In this document: piece by piece, positions 23,928 to 36,428 of the stretch
Layout: every line of letters starts with the position of its first letter
How positions within the stretch are numbered: position 1 is the first letter of the stretch
Assembly (NCBI GenBank): GCA_027625915.1
Contig: JANTQA010000070.1
Coordinates: 7,879,001-7,943,000 of the forward strand
Reading direction: 5' to 3'
From: Anaeramoeba flamelloides
Lineage: Eukaryota; Metamonada; Anaeramoebidae
Length of the DNA stretch: 64,000 nt
Made by a program: the position numbers and the translations under genes
Notes under the pieces: model-generated
The model's input: the letters and a program-made list of their open reading frames with translations, nothing else
The model's database searches: none
What the model was told of the DNA's origin: nothing

Positions 23928-26900
23928 ATGCAAAATGAACTGAATGTTGAACAAAGAACAAGGCTTCAGCATGCATCCACTGGTGAAGTCATTGAAAATT
24001 TTCCAATTGTATTAATGAATAGCAAAGATTCCGACGAGCTCTCGCCGCTTCATTATATATGTCAACGCAGGAATTTAGATTTAGAGTTGTTAACACACTT
24101 TTTCAATTACAAAGCTGATCCCAACTATGAAGATCAGAACGGAGACACGCCACTTCATTATCTGTGCAAGACCGAAAACCCAAACCGCCCAGCGCTAATC
24201 AAACTCTTCATCAAGAACAATGCGTCGATCAACCGAACGAATTCCTTACTTGAGACGCCCCTCCATTTGCTTTGTAAAAACAAAAAACCAGATTTTGAGT
24301 CCATCAAGATCTTGGGTGAAAAGGGTGTTGCGTTCAATTTGAAGGAATCCATGGACGGCAACACGCCACTTCACATCCTGTGTGACAAGGAGGAAAAAAG
24401 CTCTCAGGAGACCCTCGAGATCATCAACTATTTGCTAACGGAGAATGCAGACATCAATACCAAAAACAGCCATGGCAATAATGTGTGCCATTTGGTTCTC
24501 AAGCAGAAGATCATCGATCACACGCTCTTTGAGCTAATCATTAACAATGATAATTTGGATTTAGATTCAATGAATGATCTCAAGGAGACATTTTTCCATT
24601 GCCTATTGAAAAAAGATGACAAGCAGAAGATAATTATGTATCTCAAGGAGTTGCTAAACAAAGGGTGCAACCCGAATTTACAGGACAACAATGGGTGGAC
24701 CCCTTTACATTTAATTTGCAGCAAGCCAAATGATCAAAAGAATGTCTCTTTAATCAATTTGTTTATCGAAAATGGAGCAGATCCAAACATTGGCGATAAA
24801 GAGGGAAGAAACCTCTTGCATCATGTGATCCCAAAAACCGGCAACATGAACAATTCGCTCGTCGAAATTTTGATGAAAAATAATGTTGATTGTAACAAGC
24901 AAGATCACGAGGGAGTAACGCCGTTTATCAAATATTGCCAAAACGACACACCAGATGTCGATATGATCAATGTCTTTTTACAAGACGGGAAAGTGGATCT
25001 CAATCTTTACACGAAGAACGGACGATCGCCACTCCATATGATCATTGACAATTCATCAAATTTGGAAATACTGGAAATATTAATTGACAATAACGATGCG
25101 GATGTGGAGATAAAGGATTCTAAGGAGAGGAATTTATTGCACTACGCATGCAAAAACAGTCAGCCAAATATTGAAATAATCAAGTATTTAATCGATAAGG
25201 AATTGGATCCCAACGAAAAGGAATCAAAAAATGGGTGGACCTGCTTACACTTCTTAGCGCACCAAAGCGATCTTTCGGATGAATTGACGGAGGTCATTGA
25301 ATTCCTAATCGAAAACGACGCAGATGTTACAATTAAAGACAATGCAGGCAATCTTCCCTTCCATTTGATATGCAACAACGAAGAGTTTAATGATGCCCTA
25401 TTTGAATTACTAGCCGACGGCATTGATATCAATGATGTAAATGATAATGGAGAAACACCATTACATTTATTTATCTTACAACCAGATCGAACTGCTGAGC
25501 ATTTGGAATGGTTTAAAGACATGGAAGCAGACTTTACCATTGGCAGAGAAAGTGATGAGAAAAACGCTTTGCATTTGCATTTCTTAAATGAACCCGACGA
25601 AGACGTTTTGAGTTATTTGGTTGACGAATGCGAATGCGAAATAGATTCCAAAGATAATTTTAATAATAACCTTTTACATTTGCTATGCCAATCGAGCCAA
25701 ATATCAAACGATCTAATCGAAAATTTAATTGAAGATCTTGACATCAACGAACCAAACAACGAGGGGAAAACAGCATTGCACCTTGTTTGTGGCAACAACC
25801 CCGATGCCGAATTTATTGAGTGCCTAATTGAAAATGAAAACGATATCAATATTAAGGACAACGAAGAGAACCTTGCGCTTCATGAATTGTGTAAGGACAA
25901 GAAAAAAGTTATCTTTAATGAAAAGACTCAAAAGGAGGAAACCAAATACTTTTCAAAGAGCATAACCACAGAGCAGCTGAAACTATTCTTTGAAAACGAT
26001 GTCGAAATAAATGAGGTCAATAACAATGGCGATACCGCGCTAATATGCCTATGCAAAAACAAGAAATTTAATGAAAACGACAAGGAGAAATCCAATATGG
26101 AGCCCAAAATTGACGTTTTCAAACTCTTTTTGGAATATGAAGCAGATTATACAATACAAAATAACGAGCAATCAACAGCCCTGCACGAATTATGCAAACA
26201 TGACTACCATGATTTTGAAACCTTCCTTTTCTTTTTAGAACTCGAAGATACAGATCTAAATCTTCCAGATAAAGATGGAAATACCATATTACATCTCCTA
26301 TGTATGCAAAGCTTTGAGTTGAGTGAAGATTTGCCTCGGATCATTCAGCATATGGCCACACTCGATTGCAATTTGAATTTAAAAAATAACAATGAACAAA
26401 CTCCTCTTTTGATTTTATTTAACTCAAAATATAGACACCACGAAACTAGCTTCGATCTGATTAACCATGGCGCAGATCCTCTAATTAAAGACAAAAATCA
26501 AAGAAATTTACTCCATTTAATGAATATTTCTCAGCCCTATTATCATGCCATTCATTTTTTAATAAATAAAGGAGTTGGATATAAAGACATTGATGTGTTT
26601 GGGAATACACCTTTGCATTGTGCTTGTAATCATGAGGAAATCGATTTTGATATTGTTCGTATCTTTACAGAATTGGGAATGAATTTAAATCAAACTAATT
26701 TAAAAGTAAGTTTTTTTATTTATTATTTTATTTTTATTTTTTATTTTATTTTTATTTTTTATTTTATTTTTATTTTTGTTTTGAAAATTACCAATATTAT
26801 TTTCTAAAAATTATTTAAATCAAAAAATCAAATATTTACTTGTGTGTGCTTATAAATATAATTAAGAAATACTGTTATAATAAAAGCCAAATTATATCAG

Positions 26901-29900
26901 TCAAAAATTCAAAAAAATAATAATGAAAAAACTATAAATTGTTGAAACAAACCTCTAATTTTCTCAAACAAAACTGTATTAAAACATTTGAAAAAAAAAA
27001 AACAAAAAAGATTAGTTAAGAACCGTCCTTTATTCATCTTTAAATTGAATCTTTACCCTTTTAACATTCACGAAATAAATTTTAAATTCAATATTCAAAC
27101 CAAACTTCTTATTTGGAACAAGAATAATATCATATTATATAAAAAAAAAAAAAAAATGATAAACATTAAAATGTAAAAAAAATTTTCAGGGATCAGTCTT
27201 TGACGGCAAAAGTGCAAACTATTAAAAGATATTTTTGGTGATATTCTCTACTTATTTATTTTATAAAAGCTATTTCCAAAAAAGAATGACAAATTTTTTT
27301 AAAAATATCTTTATTAAACTCAATCTTCAAAAAACTATTTAAATATAAAAAACAATTAAAAACCATTTATTGATTCCTTATAATAATTAAATTTGTTTGT
27401 TAGTATATTATTCAATCAATAAAAGATATAAAAATTTCTGATCTCGATTTTATATGATCTTTTTAAAGGGGTGAAAATTGTTGATTATTATTTTTTTTTC
27501 TGATTGAAAAAATTTTTTCCAAAGAATTTTTAATAAAAGCCCCAATTCAAAATTTTTAACATACCAAAATTCAATTTTTGAAAAAAAAATCTTATTTAAT
27601 CAATTCTCAAAGAAATACAAATTTAGAACCATTCACTAATTGAAATGTTAACACTTATTTATAAATTTTAATACTCACAAAACAATAAATAAATAATTAT
27701 TAATACCAATAAAAAAACAATCGGTGTGTTAAAAATTTTGGAGAGATGAAAACAAAAAAATGCATTGCGAAATTTTTTTAAATTCTATTAGGAATATTGA
27801 TCGATCAAATGGTTTGATACTATTGACTAATTTTATTTGAGTTCTTCTATTTTTGAACAACCTCAAATTTAACCTAATATCAATCGTTTGAAAAAAATTT
27901 TGTTCTACTAAAACAAGTTGTGTAATTCAAAAAATGAAATGAAAACAAAATTAAAAAGATGAAAAAATTATTTTCATATTTTTCAAAAACCAAAATTTAT
28001 TTCAAATTGAAGGCAATTGTAATATTTTAATTCTAATTTTTTTAAATTTTTTGATTTCAAGTAATATTTTGTAATAATTTTTAGGAAAAAAGAATCAACT
28101 TGATTGATTCATCAATGCATAAAATTTTTCATTTTTGAATTAATTTGAATTTTCTTTTAAAAATTGTTGATATTCTGATAAGATCAATTTTTACTTTAGT
28201 ATTATTAATAAATCTTGGTGAATGTGGGTTGATTAATAAGAATTTTGCAAAATTCTTATTAATCAAAGTATCAATTTTTTTAAAATAAATTTTTGTTAAA
28301 CCAAATATTTCTAATCCATATAAGAATTGACAATGTCAAAAATCTTTAAAAAAATGAATTTTTAATACTTTAGAAAATAATTTTTTTGTTGTATGTTATT
28401 AATTAACTTTTTAAAATTGGTTTTAACTTTATCAATGTTAAACTTTAAATAATTTTGTTTCTCTAGCCAAATAAAATAGTTATAAAATTTCTTTTGGAAT
28501 TTTTTTTATTTATGTTATAAAACCATAAAACAATTTCTTTATATTTACTTTTTTAGATACATAACATACTTTTTTGGGTAATGGGAATTTAAAATCAAAA
28601 AAAATAACACCTCCAAACCATATCAAAAAATTCTATTGAAAAAATTTGTAAAATTTAGAAACAGTTAATCTTATAAACAATACTGATAAATTCAGAAAAA
28701 ATTTTTAATTCAATTTCCATTTTATCAAATCTGATAAAACTCTTTCTTTTAAAACAGTTATTAACAAATAATATTTTGAAGGCCAACTAATTTTACAAAG
28801 TTTCTTAACATTTAAACCAACAAAAGGTTTTATATAATACTTTCTTCAAAACCGAGGTAAAAAAGTTTAGTAAATGTAAAACGAAAGCAAAAATTTTTCA
28901 AACATTTATTCGAATTTTTCAGTATAACCTACATTAGGAAACTTCCAAATAAAATTAAATAAAAAAATAGAAATCAAAAAAAATATAAATATAAACTTTT
29001 TTCAATTCCAAAATTTCTTTTAGTTGAAAAAAAAGAATTTTACACATTGATATATTTGTTGATATTAAATCGATAAAAACATAATTCTAATATTTAATTT
29101 ATTTATAATTAATAAAATCAACTTTTTCATTATATAATATAACCATAATAGGGAGAAACCCCAAGTTCATTATTAAACGGGAAATCTGAAAAGCCACAAT
29201 TCAACTACCAAGTCACAAGATTTTTAACGTCTGTCAAATTTGCAAAAAAGCAACAAAAAATCCAAAAACTGATCCGATTAAATGCAGATTTCAAGCCATT
29301 GCCTTCATTATCTGGTAAAATACCAAAACATGTAGGAGGGTTTTTAAAGCCAATGAAATTTCAAGAAATACCTTTAGATCAAATCAAAATAAATCCAAAG
29401 CCGATATTTAGTGGAGAGAAGAAAAATATTTATATCGCAGATTGGTTTGGACAAAAGGTTTGTGCTACAACTTTAAAAGATTCAATTTTTATTACAAAAA
29501 CAGAAGTAGAGAAATTTAAAAAGGAGCTATCCTTTGTTTGCAGTTTGCATTACCCACATACAGTAAGATTTTTTGGAGCGCAGCTTCAGGACGAAACTAA
29601 ATTAACTTATATCAGCGAATACTGTGAAAATGGTGATCTTAACACCTACATAAGCAAAAATAATATCAGTTTAACGAATAAAATCAAAATAGCCTCGGGA
29701 ATAGCGAAGGGTATAGCCTATTTGCATTCCAAAAACACAATGCATAGGAAACTCAAAACCTCAAAAATTGTCCTTGATCGAAGGCTCCGCCCCAAAATAA
29801 CAGGCTATGGGTTCTCTCGTCAAATGACTGACACCCTTTATTCAACAGTCCTAAAAACAATCCAAACTGTACACGACCCGTACCAATCACCAGAAATGTT

Positions 29901-30186
29901 AGCAGAAAGCGATACATATGACTTTAAAACAGATGTTTATTCGTTTGGGATAATTCTATGGGAATTAATGAACAATAAAAAGTTAAAAATTACAGATCCA
30001 ATTGTTTGGGGATCGAAAAGATGGACAGAGGAAATTATGAAAGGAAATAGGCCACCTCTTAAAGATTGCAAATGCAAAAAGATGATCGCAAGATGTTGGC
30101 ATCAAGACCCTGATCAACGCCCAGAAATGAAAGAAATTTTAGAGTATTTTATGTTACATGAAAAAAAATACGAAAATATGAATTAA
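23928..30186 (+). CDS. Ankyrin-repeat / TKL-like pseudokinase, 1270 residues, two exons
   Basis: Exon 1 is 23928-26705 (926 residues) and ends at GTAAGT in phase 0. Exon 2 is 29152-30186 (344 residues) and begins after TAG in phase 0. The join NLNQTNLK|GETPSSLL restores an ankyrin repeat in register. About 24 repeats fill residues 30-940, many with LC in place of the usual LA (TPLHYLCK, TALHELCK). The kinase-like domain spans about 1005-1260. Kept features are the YISEYCENGDL hinge, SPEM for APE, DVYSFGIILWEL and the RCWHQDPDQRP end. Catalytic residues are lost: VCATTLK for VAVKxLK (Thr 1033 for Lys), HRK for HRD (Lys 1126), Lys for the catalytic-loop Asn, and GYG for DFG (Gly 1144). Nucleotide phosphotransfer is therefore unlikely. 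The layout parallels integrin-linked kinase (ankyrin plus pseudokinase) but with many more repeats. A scaffold or signalling role is inferred. The last 33 residues before the first stop in the exon 1 frame are intron. Confidence 0.87.
26706..29151 (+). other. 2.4 kb intron of the ankyrin/pseudokinase gene
   Basis: The donor GTAAGT is at 26706 and the acceptor AG at 29150-29151. The first 80 bases are a TTATTTTATTTTTATTTT-type tandem of about three units. A perfect 38 bp palindrome with no loop lies at 28229-28266. A region at 28300-28500 resembles part of the LINE 3' coding region on the minus strand (AATCCATATAAGAATTGACA against AATCCATATGTTAATTGACT at 56217), at low confidence. No additional exon is evident. 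Confidence 0.75.
28229..28266. repeat. Perfect 38 bp palindrome
   Basis: TTGATTAATAAGAATTTTG is followed immediately by its exact reverse complement, CAAAATTCTTATTAATCAA. There is no loop. It lies in the intron of the ankyrin/pseudokinase gene. Confidence 0.85.
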
Positions 30187-30909
30187 TTACTAATTAATAG
30201 TTTGTTTGTTTTTTTTTTGTTATTTTTTTTTTCTTTTTTTTTTTCATTTCTTTCTGATTTTTGATTTTTTTTGTTTTCTTTTATTAATTAAATTTGTTAT
30301 GATCAAAATACTTTATTTTTCTTATTTTTTTTGAAAAAAAATCGAAAAAAATTCAAATAAATTTATAGACTATACTACAAATTATTAATTTATCAGTTTA
30401 TAGTCATTAATATAAAATATATAATCGTATTTTTATTTTTTTTTTTTTTTAATATAAAATTCAATTTAACAAATAAATTGAAAATGATGATTCTCAGTTT
30501 TTATCAATAATAAAATTTTTTTTTAGTTTTTTTATTTTTTATTTTTTCTTATTCTAATGTAAATGATATTTGATTGAAGGAACTGTTATCAAAACAACTC
30601 GCCACGTGAATTTAAAAATGTGAGAATTGAATAAATAGTTTATTTGAACTCTTAGGTAACTTGTGTTCAATCTCTTTAAAAAAAGTTTTTTTTTTTTTCA
30701 TTTTGATTGGAGGAAATTAATTCCTTCTGGCAGCCTTTAAATATTCCCGAATTTAAAAGAATTGAGTAAAATCATTGATCTTGCTCAATTTTTTTGAATT
30801 CTGGATAACTGTGTTAGGTTTTTGTTAATTTTAGAAATTAAAAGAAAATTTCTTAAATTATCTTTTTATTTCGAAAATTAAAAAAAAATTAATGACACTT
30901 CAAACTTGT
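30187..30909. repeat. 3' flank plus GAATTC-centred palindromic repeat
   Basis: 30187-30600 is T-rich 3' flank with long T runs. At 30725-30840 lies a unit of the form CC(A/C)GAATT(C/T)AAAA..ATTGAGTAAAATCATTG..ACTCAATTTTTTTGAATTCTGG, an imperfect palindrome. Related units occur at 34345-34445, 34530-34645 and 40195-40400. Confidence 0.5.
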
Positions 30910-32310
30910 AGAATTTAACAACTCATTATTTAGATACTTGTATATTTCTTTTTTTAGTTCAATTAAAATATTTCTCAATTTAAATTAATTTTATTATTTG
31001 TTCTTTAATGAATTTGATTAATTTCTCGAGAAAAGAAAGAGATAAATTATTTAAGGGACTAGTCTCTATTTATTTTTTTTTTTGAACAATCACTAAATAA
31101 GGAATCCTTATCTTGAAATATGTTTAAAATTGAAAATAGACAGGTTTTTTCAATGTTAGAACTTTGAGTTCTTGTTTTTTTAAAATTTTACAATTCTGTC
31201 AAAAAAAGTGACTTCTAAAAAATTTTATTTAAAAAAAATATCTTTAACTGATGAGAATTTTTTGATTAATTTTGGAATTAATTATTTTCTCAAAAATAAT
31301 ATTTATTCTCATTTTGAAAAACGAAAAAATAATTTAAAACTAGTGAATATTTTCTCTTTCACTTCTTTTCATCCAACTTGACTCTATAAAGAACTCAATT
31401 TGTTTTATCAATAATTACTTTTTAAAAAAATAGTTCTTATTCTTTTTTTTGATTTTTTTGACTCTGACAAAAACTTTTGTGATGGTAATTTGGGAAAACT
31501 TAAAAAAACTTCAAATTCAACAAAAACAAAAGAATGTAAACTGAAAAAGTAGATTCATGAAAAAAAAGAATGGTACAATATAAAGAAAGAAAATCTTTTA
31601 TTAAGAGTAAAGAATATATTGTAGATTTTTTTCGAATCAAACTGTTTTTTCATGCAAATACAAAAAAACTTTTTCAGGTTTATTTTTCAGACTATTTTTT
31701 GTACGTCTTCCACAAACATAACAAGGTTTTGCTTTCTTGCTCATATTTTTTTTTTTTTGTATTTTTGTAAAAAGTTGAAAAAAAGCAACTTTCAAAAAAG
31801 TGAAAAAATGGAAAATTTTTTTATTTCTATAAAAACAATAACTAAATTTAATGAATGTCATTTAGCAAGTTTCCATTACTATACTAAGAAGTTTTTCACT
31901 TTGATTTCAAATCTAAGTAATTGACAAAAAAAATTCTAAATCTCAATTAAATTTACCTAAAAAAATTTAATATAGACTAGTCCCTTAACTAATTTTTTTT
32001 AGAATTGTTTTTTATTTAGTAAAATTATCATATTTTCAATTTTAAATTCTGTTTTGTAAATAAAAATTTATGAGTTTCTATTAATTTTTCATATTTCAGT
32101 AATACATGAATTAATCCAAAAATTTAAATAATTTAAGTTTTTAATTTATAATTAAAAAGTTCTAAAACCAATACGTTGATTATCTTGATATAAAAGTTTA
32201 AAAAAAAAATATTTCAAACTTTTGATAAAGAATTTGTTTTAAATATTCATTTTTAGTTGTTAAAGCTTTCTTTATATATTTTTTTAAATTATAAACTATG
32301 TATACCCCCA
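30910..32310 (-). mobile_element. LINE fragment, split by a TTAA element
   Basis: 30910-31050 and 31989-32310 match, in order, the 3' coding part of the LINE at 55431-57372 (compare 55900-56035 and 56040-56350). Shared blocks include CCATATTTTCAATTTTAAATTC (nearly) and AATTTAAATAATTTAA. The reading frame is heavily decayed. The break coincides with a TTAA site occupied by the 938 bp element, so the LINE is older than that insertion. Confidence 0.65.
31051..31988. mobile_element. 938 bp TTAA-flanked element, GGGACTAGTCTC family, copy 1
   Basis: TTAAGGGACTAGTCTCTATT at the left and ATAGACTAGTCCCTTAA at the right give near-perfect inverted ends of about 15 bp plus TTAA on each side. It is inserted in a LINE fragment. 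An internally deleted relative is at 40814-40984. No transposase could be read; small frames at 31570-31924 are AT-rich noise or shadows. Confidence 0.78.
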
Positions 32311-33232
32311 ACAGAAATAAAGGTTATTTATTTTTAATTCTTGAAGTATTAATTATCATGTCTAATTGAACTTTCAAAAACAAATAAAAAACGAGTAGAG
32401 TAATATACATCAAAGCATAGTTGATATCGGTATGAAATAAATTTTTAAAAAAATAGATTCTTAAAAATTAAAAAAAAAATAAATTCTTTGGGATTTATTA
32501 ATAGAAAAAACATCAATATTGATTTTAATCTCCAATTCAAGTACAAAGAAAATCCCAATAGAAATAAATATGTTTTTTCTAAAATCATTTTTGTTGTTTC
32601 AATAACATTCAAATAACACATTTTTTTTCTTGGTGACTACACTACAAGGAAAATTTAAATACCAAAAATTAAAGTTAGCCAAAGCTATACATTGGATTTC
32701 AGTTATACTTCTTTGATAAATTATTTTTTCAAAGTTATCATAATTTTATGTAATAAAAAAAGGATAGCGATTAAACTCATTAAAATCCGAATACCCCCCT
32801 TTTCAAAAATACCGACTTTTGAAAAAAAAACCTATTTTTCGGGTATTTTTTTAATGAAAAAAGTTGAAATGAATGAACTTTTGATTGAACATTAAGATTG
32901 AAAAAAGAATAAATGTTAAAGTAATTTGCAGAAAAAAACCGGGAATGTATATAAAAACCCAAACATGGAAAAAAATAAAATGATAAAAAATATTCCAAAA
33001 ACAGATAAAAAATCAGATTTTCAATTTAATTTAGTGATATCTTTTGATTGAAATATTTTGTGTTATTTTAAAATTGAAAAATATGTTTCCTTTTATACTA
33101 TTAAAAAAATACTTGAAAATTATCTCTCTACTAAGTCAATTAAAAAATTCAAAAATTTTACAATTCTAAATGAAAAAAATATTACTGAAAAATTTTATTT
33201 TTTTTTCAATTCCTATAAATATCTAAACTCTT
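32311..33232. other. AT-rich intergenic DNA, nothing recognised
   Basis: No repeat or gene could be supported. Short frames at 32692-32998 overlap on both strands and look like noise. Confidence 0.4.
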
Positions 33233-33429
33233 TTTCAAAAATTGTGACTCACCTGAAATAATAAATTGAAAAAAAAAAAATTATCCTTTAGTATTCAAGA
33301 ACAATTAATAACTAAATATGATTTGTAATTCACTTTTAAGTTATTTTAAATCTATAAAAGCCTGATATATTAAAAATTAAAAAAAAATAAAACCAAAAAC
33401 TAAAAAAAAGTGAGTCACAATTTTTGAAA
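33233..33429. mobile_element. 197 bp MITE with perfect 20 bp inverted ends
   Basis: TTTCAAAAATTGTGACTCAC (33233-33252) and GTGAGTCACAATTTTTGAAA (33410-33429) are exact reverse complements. A partial third end, GTGAGTCAAAATATATGAAA, lies near 33821, so a longer or second element may extend to there. Confidence 0.7.
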
Positions 33430-33594
33430 TGAGCATTACCCATTTTTTATTACTGAACTTTCACTGAAAAAAAGTTGAACAACAATATTTTTTATGAATA
33501 ATTAAATCCATTTTCAAAGACATTACATTCTCAATTTTCTTAGTGATTATTTGTCTTTTCGAAGATCTCTTTTTTTTTTCCACATGATCTTTTG

Positions 33595-33643
<49 letters not shown>
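33595..33643. repeat. 49-base A homopolymer
   Basis: An uninterrupted run of 49 A is followed by a purine-only stretch to about 33710. It could be the tail of a retrotransposed copy in plus orientation, but no source gene was recognised upstream. It also creates a spurious minus-strand Phe-rich frame. Confidence 0.7.
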
Positions 33644-33650
<7 letters not shown>

Positions 33651-34344
33651 AAACATAGAAAAAGAAAAACAAAAGAAAAAAAAAAGAAAAAAAAAATTTG
33701 AAAAAGCAAAACTAAAATTTGAAAAATAAGAAAAAATGATTCTGATCCAAAAATTTGAAAATATTTTTTTATAAGAATACTGGAATAAACCCTCAAAACA
33801 ACTCCCATTAACATTATAAAGTGAGTCAAAATATATGAAAAATAGTTTATTTAAGTTGTAAACCTTTTTGAAAATTGTTATGTATAATAATGTTTATTAT
33901 ATGAGTGTATTTCAAAAATACAAATTTTAGAGATTTTTTTCTGAAAAAATTTTCCTTGTCTTGTATTGATCTTGCCAATAAAAGGAAATTTTAAATGAAT
34001 TATGTTTTAAAAAACAAACAAGAAAAAAGGCAAAAAGGAAAAAAATAACAAAATATTTCTATTTTCAAATTTTTATAAATAAAATCCCATTCTAATATCC
34101 ATTCATACCCTTGGAGCATCTGTAATTTACACGATACAACTCGACTCCTTTGAATTGAAAATAGATTAGTTAAATATAATTTTATTGATTGGATTCATAC
34201 AAACAAACAAACAATAATAAAAAAACTATCTTAAGATATTATTCAAAATAAATACTAAAAATTTATCTGGTCATTAGTAGAAGAAATGAAAATTATAAAT
34301 TTTTAATAATATTTCAAAAGAAAATTTTAAAAATGTAGGAAAGT

Positions 34345-34645
34345 ACTATAAAGTGCCTAAGAGTACCCATGTTTTCTAGAATTCATAAGAAAAGGGAAAA
34401 AATCAAAGATTTTATTCTATTCTTTTAATTTTTGAGACCTTACCTGTTTTTTTTTTAATTCTTGTTTTATTACTAATATCTATTGATTTTCCAGTCAAAA
34501 CAAAATTTCAGAAATTATTGTGGTGAGGTAGAGCTACGTCAAGTATTTTGGAGTGTCTAGATTTGCCAGAATTGTTTAAAAAAGGAGCAAATTCTTAGAT
34601 TTTACTTGATTCTATTAAATTCTCGAAAAGATAAGGGTGTTTTTT
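34345..34645. repeat. Two tandem GAATTC-type palindromic units
   Basis: Units at about 34345-34445 and 34530-34645 share GTGCCTA or GTGTCTA, then (T/C)AGAATT, then ATCAAAGATTTTA or CTTAGATTTTACTTGATTCT. They relate to 30725-30840 and 40195-40400. The rest of 33644-35627 is AT-rich and without a recognised gene. Confidence 0.45.
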
Positions 34646-35627
34646 TTTGTAATTTAAACATTAAAAGAAAATTAAAGAAATTTACGGTTTCTACCAAAAA
34701 TTAAGAAAAAGTTAACAGCTATAAGAAGAAATAAATTTCCTCCAATCAAAATGAAAAAAAATAAAAAAATTTTTCTAAAAATTCTTGCGATTTTTATCTG
34801 TTTTAAGAAAGTGAACAATTAAATTTTTAATATTTTACAAAAAAAAGTCTTTTTTTTTTCATTACAGTAATATTTTTTGAATTTTAACATTTGAGAAAAT
34901 CATCTTCTTTTACAATAATTCATGAAATATCCAATGTAAAAGTGAAAAAAAAGTCAGAATTTTGACATATTACAGTGGGGTTAAAATAAGATAATAAAAG
35001 ACAAGTGGAATTAATTTTTCAATCAAATTCGTCTCAAAAATTCATTTGAAGATTTTTCTTTTCTTCTCTCGGATGAATTTTCATGATTTTTTATTTTCTT
35101 AAAATAATATTTTCAAATATTGAAGTCAAATGGGTTGTAATATAATTTTTTTTTCTGAAAAAGGACTATAGGAAATAAAACCTGACAAATGTGCTTGAGG
35201 AGACGAATGGTTTATCAAAGGAATATCTATGAAATATCAAAAAAAAAAAATTCTTGTGTAACAATTGATTGTTTTTTTAAATAACAATAGGATCAAATGA
35301 ACAACCCATAAAAATTATTGAGTATTTAATATCTCAAATCTGTAAAAGGAGATAACACTCATGTGTTTATCGTTGTTATTTTTGAAACATGATAGTAAGC
35401 GATCCAAACAAGATAAAAAATAATAAAATAAAAGACAAAAAATATTTCTTTCATACATTTTGGTAAAAAGTTATGTTCTTTCTTTAATAATGGAAAAAAG
35501 ATTCAAGTGTGTTAAAAATTAATTGAAAAAAAAAAAACAAAAAGGGGTATCCACTAGTGTCTGGAAATAAAGAACGCTTCATTTGAAATTTGATAGAAAG
35601 TCGATACGATGCAATTTCCACAAAGAC

Positions 35628-36428
35628 TTATTTTTTTTTCTTGCAAGCGTCTTTCCAATTATTAAAATTTTGAGTCACCTCTAAGGCTTTCTCTTTTAAT
35701 AAATTTTTTGATTCTTTTAACTTTTTGTTTTGTTTTTTTAAATGTAAGGAAACTGCCACTTTTTCGCCACACAATCTATTATATTCAATAATGCCATTAT
35801 TGTATTTTGAGAAATGATTTTGATCTTTGTTTTGTTCTTGGTTGGTGTTTTGAGGTTCAATAACTAGCTTAAAATTTACTAATTCTTGGATCCTACAATT
35901 TTTTTCAGTCATTTCTCGTTCACAATTTAATTGGAAAGCCTTTTTGTCTTGTTTTTCCAGATCTTGTTCAAGTGTTTCGAGTTGGTTTTCGTTTTCCATT
36001 AATTCCTGGAATTGAGTCAATTCTTTTTTCAGATCTTCTTTAAAAGATTGAAATTGTTTTTTGGGATCAGTAGTGTTCTCTTTTTCGGTGCGTGTGCTTG
36101 TGACAGTTTTTTGGTCTTTGTTATTTAATTGTTCTAACTCAAAGGCTAATTGGTTTTTTTCAATTTCTAATTCAGATATTTCTTGTTGGATTGTTTGGTA
36201 AATTTCTGTTTGTGTTAAAAGTTGTTTTTTATGTTCAGAAATTTGATTTTTTATTTGGTTTATTTTTCGGCTTTGGTGGGAATGTAATTCTCGGATTTTT
36301 TGTTTGATGACCGTCAGTTGCTCGTTAGCTGTTCGTTGACGGTCTTGCACTTTTTTCAGCTCTTGTTTTAAATGCTCAGACTGGTTCGCTAAAGTGTTTG
36401 CAAGTTCGTTTCCGTATGATTCGGTCAT
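35628..36428 (-). CDS. Coiled-coil protein, 266 residues, single exon
   Basis: The frame runs from ATG at 36428-36426 to TAA at 35630-35628. Heptad-rich, charged sequence fills about residues 10-112 (QSEHLKQELKKVQDRQRTAN... to LEQLNNKD), 125-180 and 225-260. Polar breaks lie near 113-124 and 195-215. There is no signal peptide, membrane segment or catalytic motif. Codon use is less AT-biased than the flanks, which supports it as real. It is transcribed away from the small Trm112-like gene that starts 377 bp upstream, so the two may share a promoter region. Many cytoskeletal, centrosomal or kinetochore proteins look like this; none can be picked from sequence alone. Confidence 0.75.
   Translation of the reverse strand: MTESYGNELANTLANQSEHLKQELKKVQDRQRTANEQLTVIKQKIRELHSHQSRKINQIKNQISEHKKQLLTQTEIYQTIQQEISELEIEKNQLAFELEQLNNKDQKTVTSTRTEKENTTDPKKQFQSFKEDLKKELTQFQELMENENQLETLEQDLEKQDKKAFQLNCEREMTEKNCRIQELVNFKLVIEPQNTNQEQNKDQNHFSKYNNGIIEYNRLCGEKVAVSLHLKKQNKKLKESKNLLKEKALEVTQNFNNWKDACKKKK

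Noticed and set aside
24158-26122. Minus-strand frames opposite the long ankyrin exon
   Set aside because: Ser/Leu-rich antisense translations with no independent support.
26706-26807. Thirty-three extra residues at the end of the ankyrin exon frame
   Set aside because: They follow a GTAAGT donor and are a Phe/Ile/Tyr translation of a T-rich tandem; splicing to 29152 restores the repeat.
29299-29301. A start for a stand-alone pseudokinase
   Set aside because: The codon is TTG, and the frame is open upstream to 29152 with an ankyrin-type GETP that joins exon 1 in phase.
33461-33829. 122-codon minus-strand Phe-rich frame
   Set aside because: It reads through the 49-base A run and surrounding purine tract, so it is compositional noise.
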